A DNA stretch of 12,960 nucleotides, from positions 1 through 12,960 of the forward strand of contig DKWG01000012.1 in NCBI GenBank assembly GCA_002491605.1, given 5' to 3'. This stretch comes from Ruminococcus sp. UBA7158. GTDB lineage: Bacteria; Bacillota; Clostridia; Oscillospirales; Ruminococcaceae. Below are positions 1 through 5,401 of this stretch, one piece after another (the stretch's first letter is position 1; each line of letters starts with the position of its first letter). The position numbers were made by a program, and so were the translations under genes. Below the pieces are notes generated by a model. The model saw nothing but the letters and a program-made list of their open reading frames with translations. It did no database searches and was not told the origin of the DNA.

Positions 1-8
1 TGTCCCTA

Positions 9-317
9 TTATACAGCTATCACTCGTTTGCCCTCCAATGCTCCATGACCGATCGCAGGCTTACCGTAAAGTGCTTCTCCTGCATGCTTCACGGTAAGAT
101 GCAGAGCGGCGGTACAGCAAGACAATCCAACGGCATACTTCATTTCCGCTTTGTCTGCGGCAATTTTTTCAACCTCGTTTATGTTCTCGCCAACCGTTGA
201 CATCCAATTAGTTTCATAAGCCCTTTGAATATACTTCATTTCCTCGCCGTGCATCGTCGGCGTAGCCAGCCAAACCTTTGATTCAAAAGGTTTCACATCA
301 TCTTTCCTATAATACAT
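9..317 (-). pseudogene. DegT/DnrJ/EryC1/StrS-type sugar aminotransferase, 5' fragment
   Basis: This frame reads 102 residues of the N-terminus of a PLP-dependent sugar aminotransferase of the DegT/DnrJ/EryC1/StrS family, which makes amino sugars for surface polysaccharides. Recognisable blocks are TPTMHGEEMKYIQ (about residues 19-31), TNWMSTVGENI, and GLSCCTAALHL (64-74), the last matching the conserved (S)SGTAALHLAL substrate/PLP region. Family members are about 370-400 residues, and the catalytic PLP lysine lies far beyond the end seen here. After EGKRV the family normally continues into a FCSDMTF-like strand. Here it changes to I-A-V followed by TAA and TAG, so similarity stops at about position 20. 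The cause (insertion, deletion or rearrangement) lies outside the window. The ATG at 315-317 has only a weak ribosome binding site; a GTG seven codons in has AGGAAAG ahead of it and may be the true start. Confidence 0.72.
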
Positions 318-774
318 ACACTCTTATTCTCTCTGTTCTATCGCTGATTACCGATAAATCTTTCAATCTTACCTGTATCAATCCTAATCAATCATACAAA
401 AATTCTCAGTAACCTTTATCACAGAATATTTTATCACAAACTATATTATTATGTCAATCGTCTATTTTTATATATTAGTCCTGATCTCAAAATGAAAGTT
501 TGGTGATGAATTACAAATAATAAAACGTTATATTTAGGTTTTTCTATATAATAGCTTCTATTTCCAAAATCATATTTCCTACGGCAAAACAAATTGCTTT
601 ATCTGCTTCTTTTAATATAGTATACTTTTTATATTGCATTTGCTGTGTTTTGATATAATATCACCACTATGCTGATACACTGCTTTAAAAATGTTTCCGA
701 TTAAACAATGATTTCTTCAGCGCTTTATAATACGAAACAGCAATATTTATGTAAAATTATATGTCAACCTGTCA
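318..774. other. AT-rich intergenic stretch
   Basis: More than 450 bases lie between the divergent aminotransferase fragment and spoVT. Apart from the minus-strand promoter at 428-457, I see only AT-rich sequence with no convincing coding frame, RNA gene or ordered repeat. Confidence 0.5.
428..457 (-). promoter_or_regulatory. Sigma-A-type promoter for the aminotransferase fragment
   Basis: Read on the minus strand, TTGACA (457-452) and TAAAAT (433-428) are separated by 18 bases. The expected start would leave an untranslated leader of about 100 bases before the gene at 317. The -35 is perfect and the -10 matches 5 of 6. Confidence 0.45.
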
Positions 775-804
775 TGAATAATTTAATTTGCTCGGCAAAT
801 AATA
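775..804 (+). promoter_or_regulatory. Sigma-G/sigma-F-like promoter of spoVT with internal dyad
   Basis: TGAATA at 775-780 is a good forespore sigma -35. Seventeen bases on, AATAATA at 798-804 matches 5 of 7 positions of the CATACTA-type -10. In Bacillus subtilis spoVT is transcribed by sigma-G in the forespore. A perfect 6-3-6 inverted repeat, ATTTGC-TCG-GCAAAT, lies at 786-800 between and overlapping the two elements, and could bind a regulator. Confidence 0.42.
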
Positions 805-841
805 GCAGTGCAAAACTATTTTACCGAAAGGATTGATTAAA

Positions 842-1381
842 ATGAAAGCAACAGGAATCGTCCGCAGAATTGACGATTTGGGCAGGGTTGTCATACCTAA
901 AGAAATCCGCAGAACCATGAGAATAAGGGAAGGCGACCCGCTTGAAATATATACTAACAGCGAAGGAGAGGTTATATTCAAAAAGTACTCTCCGATAAAC
1001 GAAATGTCCGAAAGTGCTGCGTCAGCAGCAGAGGTTATACACAAGCTCGGCTCGGCTCCGGTTGTCATATTCGACAGAGACCATGTCGTGGCTGTAGCAG
1101 GCGTGCAAAAAAAGGAATACGCCGAAAGACGAATCTCTCAGGGGCTCGAGGAGCTGCTGGAATCAAGGAAAAGCTGGACCTACGACGGCGACGGCAAGCC
1201 TATTCTCCCCGTAGAGGGCGTTGCGAAAAACGCAGTGGCAATATCGCCGATTATCGCCTCCGGAGATATCGCAGGAGCTGTTTGCTTCTTGGCTCAGGAC
1301 GCTTCGTCAAAGGGCACGCAGCTACAGCTCACACTCTCTCAGACAGCGGCGATGTTTTTAGGACGGCAGCTTGAGGAATAA
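842..1381 (+). CDS. spoVT: Stage V sporulation protein T (AbrB-type regulator)
   Basis: A 179-residue transcription regulator, close to the 178 of Bacillus subtilis SpoVT. The first 50 residues form the AbrB/SpoVT swapped-hairpin DNA-binding domain, opening MKATGIVRRIDDLGRVVIPK, which is nearly invariant in SpoVT. The rest is a GAF-like domain (about residues 55-178: VIFDRDHVVAVAG, then ISPIIASGDIAGAVCFL). SpoVT acts late in sporulation in the forespore, tuning sigma-G-dependent genes and spore coat and germination properties. The ATG at 842 is chosen because GAAAGGA (826-832) is spaced 9 bases from it; a TTG at 833 directly abuts that site and is too close. A sigma-G-like promoter lies upstream, as expected. 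The gene is apparently monocistronic and its presence implies a spore former. Identity is secure; a paralogous AbrB family regulator is the only alternative. Confidence 0.93.
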   Translation: MKATGIVRRIDDLGRVVIPKEIRRTMRIREGDPLEIYTNSEGEVIFKKYSPINEMSESAASAAEVIHKLGSAPVVIFDRDHVVAVAGVQKKEYAERRISQGLEELLESRKSWTYDGDGKPILPVEGVAKNAVAISPIIASGDIAGAVCFLAQDASSKGTQLQLTLSQTAAMFLGRQLEE

Positions 1382-1525
1382 TGCCGGCTGCCATCTAAAA
1401 TGCAAAAAATCCGCTCCGAAATCAAGCGCAAGCGCAGCTTGACGGCGGAAGCTTTGTAATAGCTTTTACGAAAATTCGCAAAATATATACTGTCTTTAAC
1501 CTTAAATCCTCAATCATAAATGCAC
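1382..1525 (+). other. Structured spoVT downstream region
   Basis: No convincing gene is seen. TCAAGC (1422-1427) pairs with GCTTGA (1437-1442), and the flanking TCCGC and GCGGA can extend the pairing, but no T-run follows, so this is not a classical terminator. It may be 3' UTR structure ahead of the terminator at 1526-1573. Confidence 0.3.
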
Positions 1526-1573
1526 AAAACCCGAATGAAGCACCGTAAATCAGCGGCTTTGTTCGGGTTTTTT
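1526..1573 (+). terminator. Intrinsic terminator downstream of spoVT
   Basis: AAAACCCGAA (1526-1535) pairs perfectly with TTCGGGTTTT (1562-1571), and the T-run continues to 1573. The 26-base loop contains a small AAGC/GCTT pairing. The arms are A-rich on the left, so it could also work leftward. Confidence 0.7.
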
Positions 1574-1756
1574 GAATGCAGAGCTTCATTTTAAAAGGAA
1601 ATGCCGAACCTAAGTTTACATATATACAAATCCCCAAAGTAATGGCGACGGCTGCCGCCGAAAGCGTCATGAGCCTTGCAAAAATATGTATCGATAATAC
1701 AAAAAGCTCTTTTCATGCTTGACATTTTCTCTCAAGCAACAAAACCCTTTTTCCTA

Positions 1757-1784
1757 TTGACTTTCGGGTAACACTGATTATAAT
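1757..1784 (+). promoter_or_regulatory. Sigma-A promoter of the tetR gene
   Basis: TTGACT (1757-1762), 16-base spacer, TATAAT (1779-1784). The expected start point falls inside the palindromic operator region immediately downstream. Confidence 0.72.
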
Positions 1785-1813
1785 AAATCATATGATTTAA
1801 AACATATGATTTA
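1784..1813 (+). promoter_or_regulatory. Probable TetR operator, two half-overlapping copies
   Basis: TAAATCATATGATTTA (1784-1799) is a perfect 16-bp palindrome that begins at the last base of the -10. Its right part, CATATGATTTA, recurs exactly at 1803-1813, 14 bp further on, as part of a slightly imperfect second palindrome. The position at the transcription start suits autorepression by the TetR protein encoded just downstream. The site is seen directly; its binding partner is inferred. Confidence 0.62.
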
Positions 1814-1832
1814 GAAAAAGGAGAGACGAAAC

Positions 1833-2399
1833 GTGCCGCCGAAAGCAAAATTCACTAAAGAGGAGATCACAATTGCAGCATTAGATATTGTCAGAACAAA
1901 GGGCTTTGACGCTTTAACCTCAAGAGAGCTGGGAGCGCAGCTCGGAAGCTCGGCAAGACCTGTTTTTACCGTGTTTGAAAGCATGGACGAGGTGGGTCAG
2001 GCGGTGATTGACTATGCTAAAAAGCTTTATAAACAGTATGTTGACAAGGGCTTGAATGAAGAGCACCCCTTTAAAGGCGTCGGAACGCAATACATTCTCT
2101 TTTCTATCAACGAGCCAAAGCTCTTTCAGCTTCTTTTCATGACGGAAAAACCGCAGATACCCGGCTTATCAGGAGTCCTGCCGCTGATAGATGACAGCTA
2201 TGAAGAAATTCTTGAGTCAATTCAGAATGATTATAAGGTTGACAAGTCCTTAGCCGAAAAGCTGTATCATCACCTTTGGCTATACACGCACGGCATTGCA
2301 GCCCTTTGTGCCACCGGAATGTGTCGCTTTACAGGCGCTGAAATCAGCTCGATGATAACTGAAGTATTTACAAGCATACTGAAAAACATCAAGGGGTGA
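1833..2399 (+). CDS. TetR/AcrR family transcriptional regulator
   Basis: A 188-residue regulator with the N-terminal TetR helix-turn-helix at about residues 8-53 (FTKEEITIAALDIVRTKGF, then TSRELGAQLGSSARPVFTVF). The all-helical ligand-binding part is divergent, and the effector cannot be predicted. Translation starts at GTG 1833, 8-9 bases after AAAAGGAGAG (about 1815-1824). A strong promoter and two palindromic operator copies sit directly in front, so it probably represses itself. The stop codon is followed after 5 bases by the start of a broken ABC transporter locus. This tetR-ABC (FtsX-like permease) arrangement is common in clostridia, which suggests the regulator once controlled that exporter. 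With the transporter deleted, only autoregulation is visible here. Confidence 0.85.
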   Translation: MPPKAKFTKEEITIAALDIVRTKGFDALTSRELGAQLGSSARPVFTVFESMDEVGQAVIDYAKKLYKQYVDKGLNEEHPFKGVGTQYILFSINEPKLFQLLFMTEKPQIPGLSGVLPLIDDSYEEILESIQNDYKVDKSLAEKLYHHLWLYTHGIAALCATGMCRFTGAEISSMITEVFTSILKNIKG

Positions 2400-2404
2400 A
2401 GACT

Positions 2405-2781
2405 ATGATCGAAGTAAGAAGCATTATAAAGTCATAACGTTGTTTATTGCCGTCACAACGGTAATCAAGGGGAACGCAAAAACCATAGCCATGATGAGAG
2501 CCTTTGGCTATTCGCAAAAGGAATGCTTTAAGTCTATTCTCGGCGTATACCGACCGATGTCTTATATAGGCTTTGCCATCGGAACTGTGTATCAATATGC
2601 ACTGCTCAGAATTATGGTTGACATTGGATTTAAAGATATAGACGGTATCCCTGTTTATCGGTTCGATGTCCCTGCCATGCTCATTTCACTTGCTGTTTTT
2701 ATCATCGCGTATGAAGCCTTGATGCTTGCGTATTCAAACAAAATCAAAAAGATATCAATTAAAGAAATAATGATAAGCTGA
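2405..2781 (+). pseudogene. Deletion remnant: ABC ATPase start fused to FtsX-like permease end
   Basis: From ATG 2405, with the ribosome binding site AAGGGG in the tetR end, the frame reads M-I-E-V-R-S-I-I-K-S and stops at TAA 2435-2437. These residues match the usual opening of an ABC exporter ATPase (MIEVRxIxKSYG). From 2431, one base out of frame, sequence with no start of its own reads VITLFIAVTTVIKGNAKTIA. It then continues with MMRAFGYSQKECFKSILG and two hydrophobic segments to TGA 2779-2781. This is the C-terminal end, roughly 117 residues, of an FtsX/MacB-type permease, including its final two membrane spans. The simplest reading is a single deletion joining codon 10-11 of the ATPase gene to the last part of the permease gene, with a short ATA at the joint. 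The Walker motifs and most of the permease are absent, so the transporter cannot function. Confidence 0.78.
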
Positions 2782-2861
2782 TGTTTAAATACTGTAATAC
2801 ATAAAATAACGCAGTCATACAGCTCAGCCTCGGTAATATCATATTACTTAACGCACAAGTC

Positions 2862-2890
2862 TTGATTATAAGTCAAAATTGTATTATAAT
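2862..2890 (+). promoter_or_regulatory. Sigma-A promoter of the xylanase gene
   Basis: TTGATT (2862-2867), 17-base spacer, perfect TATAAT (2885-2890). It lies about 36 bases before the TTG start, with an excellent GAGGAGGAG ribosome binding site (2909-2917) between. Confidence 0.68.
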
Positions 2891-2925
2891 ACTATTAAAC
2901 CAAATGCTGAGGAGGAGTTAACATA

Positions 2926-4146
2926 TTGAAGCTTAAAAGAAAAAGATGTATGGCAGCTTGCTTGGCTGTTTTTATTGCCCTGACAATGCTTTGCGGCTGC
3001 GAGTCAGGTTCCATTGCCAAAAAGGACTACAAGGTTTTGACCGACTGCGAGATAGGCACTCAGGACGGCTATGGCTATGAGCTTTGGAAGGACAGCGGCA
3101 CAACAAGTATGACCCTTACGGAGGGCGGCACCTTCAGCTGTGAGTGGAGCAACATCAACAATGCACTGTTCCGCAGAGGAATGAAGTTTGACTGCACAAA
3201 AACATGGCAGGAAATAGGAAACATCACCCTCGACTATGACGCTGACTACAATCCTGACGGCAACTCATACTTGGCTCTGTACGGTTGGACGAGAGAGCCG
3301 CTTGTTGAGTATTACATAGTCGAATCATGGGGAAACTGGCGTCCGCCGGGAGGAAACCCCACAGCCACCGTTAAAATCGACGGCGACAAATACGATATCT
3401 ACGAAACCACCCGCTACAATCAGCCCTCTATAGACGGCAACACAACCTTCCAGCAGTATTGGTGCGTCCGTCAGGAGAAAAGAGAAAAGGGTTCAATAAA
3501 CGTCGGCGAGGTCTTTGCAACATGGGAAGCCCTTGGAATGAAGATGGGCAAGCTCTATGAAGCGTCGTTCACCGTTGAAGGATATCAGAGCCAAGGCTCG
3601 GCGACTATAAAGAAAAACGAGCTTAAAATAGGCGGAGAAATCCCTGCGCCTGCCGAGGGAGCAGGTCCTGAACAGCCTGACGACAACGGCTGTTATGTCA
3701 GCTCTGACTTTGAAAAGAACGCCGACGGCTGGGAGTCAAGAGGAAGCTCTAAGGTCAGCGTTTCGGATAAAGCCTATCACGGCGGCAAAAAGAGCCTGCT
3801 TGTGACGAATCGTCAGGACGCTTGGAACGGTGTCGGAAGGTCTTTAAGAACGGCTACATATGTCCCCGAAACGGCATACAGCTTCGGAGTTTATGCTATG
3901 CAGGACACTAAGGATATTGAAACCTTCAAGCTCACCCTGTCATACACCGCCGACGGTCAGACAAAGTATGCCGGTATCGCCGAGTGCGAAGCGGCAAAGG
4001 GCGAATGGGTAAAGCTTTCCAACGAGAGCTTTGAAATACCCGAGGGAGCTTCGGGTATGCTTTTGTATGTCGAGACAGACAGCGGAAAGTCAGATTTCTA
4101 TATCGACGACGCCTACATAGCTATTGACGGAACAGTCAGGGAATAA
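2926..4146 (+). CDS. GH11 endo-1,4-beta-xylanase lipoprotein with CBM22-type domain
   Basis: A 406-residue secreted, lipid-anchored endoxylanase that hydrolyses internal beta-1,4 bonds of xylan at the cell surface. The signal peptide has a KLKRKR n-region and a hydrophobic core. The lipobox is L-C-G-C, with the lipidated cysteine at 25. The GH11 jelly-roll spans about residues 44-237. It carries FSCEWSNINNALFRRG, then PLVEYYIVESWGNWRPPG with the predicted nucleophile Glu128. The thumb NQPSIDG (165-171) follows, and then FTVEGYQSQGS with the predicted acid/base Glu218. A Pro/Glu-rich linker (238-252) leads to a carbohydrate-binding domain of the CBM22 / CBM_4_9 type (about 258-402; DFEKNADGWESRGSSKVSVS, HGGKKSLLVTNR). 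There is no dockerin. Translation starts at TTG 2926, 8 bases after GAGGAGGAG. The catalytic order resembles the GH11-CBM22 half of Ruminococcus flavefaciens XynD. The gene has its own promoter and terminator. Confidence 0.95.
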   Translation: MKLKRKRCMAACLAVFIALTMLCGCESGSIAKKDYKVLTDCEIGTQDGYGYELWKDSGTTSMTLTEGGTFSCEWSNINNALFRRGMKFDCTKTWQEIGNITLDYDADYNPDGNSYLALYGWTREPLVEYYIVESWGNWRPPGGNPTATVKIDGDKYDIYETTRYNQPSIDGNTTFQQYWCVRQEKREKGSINVGEVFATWEALGMKMGKLYEASFTVEGYQSQGSATIKKNELKIGGEIPAPAEGAGPEQPDDNGCYVSSDFEKNADGWESRGSSKVSVSDKAYHGGKKSLLVTNRQDAWNGVGRSLRTATYVPETAYSFGVYAMQDTKDIETFKLTLSYTADGQTKYAGIAECEAAKGEWVKLSNESFEIPEGASGMLLYVETDSGKSDFYIDDAYIAIDGTVRE

Positions 4147-4198
4147 GCCTGCCGACAAGCTTAAGTCTAAAGGCAAAGCTATAAATATAATCAAAGCA

Positions 4199-4236
4199 AA
4201 TCGGAAGCCCTGATTAGGACTTCCGATTAAATTTTT
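4199..4236. terminator. Bidirectional intrinsic terminator between convergent genes
   Basis: AATCGGAAG (4199-4207) pairs with CTTCCGATT (4220-4228), with inner CC/GG pairing across a C-A mismatch. A T-run (4232-4236) follows on the plus strand, and T-rich sequence follows on the minus strand. It sits between the xylanase gene and the convergent DUF2812 gene. Confidence 0.75.
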
Positions 4237-4244
4237 ACATTGCT

Positions 4245-4790
4245 TTATTCAAAAATCTCGCTTTCGGATTTCAGCCTCTTTCTCTTTTGCAAAAGGCGCA
4301 CGACTCCGAACGCCGCAACTGCCGCAAAGAGCAGATTAATTGTGCCGGCAGCAACAAAAGCAGAGCTATGCGACGAAGCGAAGTACATATAAGCATCATA
4401 GAGCACAAAATAAAGATTTACCGCTAAAACAACCGCAACCAGGGCAATGATTCTTGTCAGATGCTCAATGCGAGAGGTGTTGTCTGAAAAGAGCCTGAAA
4501 TCTGCGTCAGATGTTTTCTTGCGGAAATAGACCCATCTCATCAATGTGCCGACGTGCTCCGCTCCCGTTTCCTCGACAAATTCGATGTACTTTGAGCCTT
4601 CAACGCTCTGCGGCAGGTCCTTTAACAGCTCCATGCCGATTCTGAATTCGCCCGGAACGCAATCCTCAAATTCATATTTGCAAAACCCGACCGAGGTAAG
4701 CGCAAGCCCCTTTGCCGCCATTTCATTAAGCCACTTTTCTTCCTTGTCAAAATCCCAGACCAAAAACATCTTGTGAATAATCCTTCTCAT
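4245..4790 (-). CDS. DUF2812 domain membrane protein
   Basis: A 181-residue protein of the DUF2812 family, recognised from the opening (FLVWDFDKEEKWLNEMAAKGLALTSV) and the YIEFVEETGAEHVGTLMRWVYFRK block (68-91). The soluble N-terminal domain of about 95 residues is followed by two predicted membrane spans at about 114-137 and 144-167, and a Lys/Arg-rich tail. Family members are almost always encoded next to a PadR regulator, as here. The ATG overlaps the padR stop in an ATGA, so the two are translationally coupled. The biochemical role is unknown. The family context suggests a membrane partner or signal for the PadR repressor, but nothing in the sequence proves it. Confidence 0.82.
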   Translation of the reverse strand: MRRIIHKMFLVWDFDKEEKWLNEMAAKGLALTSVGFCKYEFEDCVPGEFRIGMELLKDLPQSVEGSKYIEFVEETGAEHVGTLMRWVYFRKKTSDADFRLFSDNTSRIEHLTRIIALVAVVLAVNLYFVLYDAYMYFASSHSSAFVAAGTINLLFAAVAAFGVVRLLQKRKRLKSESEIFE

Positions 4791-5110
4791 TTTTGCTCGG
4801 CGTCCTTTCTCAGTATATTTATTCCGCTGTCTACCAGCTCGGAAAGTCGGATAATCTCACAGCGCAGTATTTCCTTACCGGTCCCGGTTATCTGATATTC
4901 CTTTTTGCGGCTTGACTGCTGTGTCGAAAGCGCTGCTATCCAGCCTTTTTCTAAAAGGGTGTTTATAGCGCCGTACAGTGTCCCTGCCGCTAATTTTACA
5001 CGTCCGTTTGATAGCTTCTCAACATTTTGCATTATTCCGTATCCGTGAAGCGGCTCGATAAGCGAAAGCAAAATGTAATAAACAGCTTCTGTAAGGGCTT
5101 GATTGGGCAA
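4787..5110 (-). CDS. PadR family transcriptional regulator
   Basis: A 107-residue short PadR-type (PadR-s2) winged-helix repressor. The DNA-binding domain covers most of the protein: ALTEAVYYILLSLIEPLHGYGIMQNVEKLSNG, then the recognition-helix region LAAGTLYGAINTLLEKGWI (40-58) and the wing RKKEYQITGTGKEIL. A short C-terminal helix would provide dimerisation. The start is TTG at 5110, ten bases downstream of AAGGAG (minus strand, 5126-5121); an ATG just after that site is out of frame. It is the first gene of a two-gene operon with the DUF2812 protein (4-base overlap). The promoter carries dyads, so autorepression is likely. PadR proteins typically respond to small molecules or cell-envelope stress; the signal here is unknown. 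Confidence 0.88.
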   Translation of the reverse strand: MPNQALTEAVYYILLSLIEPLHGYGIMQNVEKLSNGRVKLAAGTLYGAINTLLEKGWIAALSTQQSSRKKEYQITGTGKEILRCEIIRLSELVDSGINILRKDAEQK

Positions 5111-5142
5111 GCTGATTCATCTCCTTATATCGTTATGCGTTA

Positions 5143-5183
5143 TATCGGCGTCCGATACTGTTATTATATCGTATGCCGATATA
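5143..5183 (-). promoter_or_regulatory. Probable PadR operators (two dyads)
   Basis: Dyad 1 is TATATCG (5165-5171) against CGATATA (5177-5183) with a 5-base gap; it covers the spacer and -10. Dyad 2 is TATCGG (5143-5148) against CCGATA (5152-5157) with a 3-base gap, just downstream of the start point. The shared TATCG core suggests a single protein binding both, most likely the PadR encoded downstream. Confidence 0.55.
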
Positions 5184-5191
5184 CTTGTCAA
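5163..5191 (-). promoter_or_regulatory. Consensus promoter of the padR operon
   Basis: On the minus strand TTGACA (5191-5186) and TATAAT (5168-5163) are both perfect and 17 bases apart. With such strength, the overlapping dyads probably keep it repressed. Confidence 0.8.
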
Positions 5192-5327
5192 TAGCCTTTG
5201 CGAAAAATCTTGTAAAGCTAACCGAGCCGAGCTATAATCATATCAAATATAATCAGCTCGAATTGAGATAAAAGAATCAAATCCGGATAGCTACGGACTA
5301 TTCTTGCATGATTATTTCACTTCAAAA

Positions 5328-5353
5328 TGAACCTTTCTTACATCAAGTTCGTC
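5328..5353 (+). promoter_or_regulatory. ECF-sigma-type promoter of the first sigma gene
   Basis: TGAACC (5328-5333), followed by TTT, then a 16-base spacer and CGTC (5350-5353). This is the spacing and form of extracytoplasmic-function promoters such as those read by Bacillus sigma-W and sigma-M. It lies 49 bases before the ATG of an ECF sigma gene, so autoregulation is the natural reading. TATAAGTGAAA (5356-5366), just downstream, recurs in front of the second sigma gene. Confidence 0.5.
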
Positions 5354-5401
5354 TATATAAGTGAAACCGGTTTTAACTTTTGAAATGAACGAAGGTGACA
5401 T

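Noticed and set aside
772..1068. Minus-strand 98-codon frame over the spoVT start
   Set aside because: It is antisense to an unmistakable SpoVT DNA-binding domain.
1422..1670. Minus-strand 82-codon frame with a hydrophobic start
   Set aside because: It is crossed by the terminator hairpin at 1526-1573, has only a poor, too-close ribosome binding site and no recognisable family. At most it is a decayed remnant.
2832..2850. GTAAT/ATTAC mini-hairpin as terminator of the transporter remnant
   Set aside because: The stem is only 5 AT-rich pairs and has no T-run.
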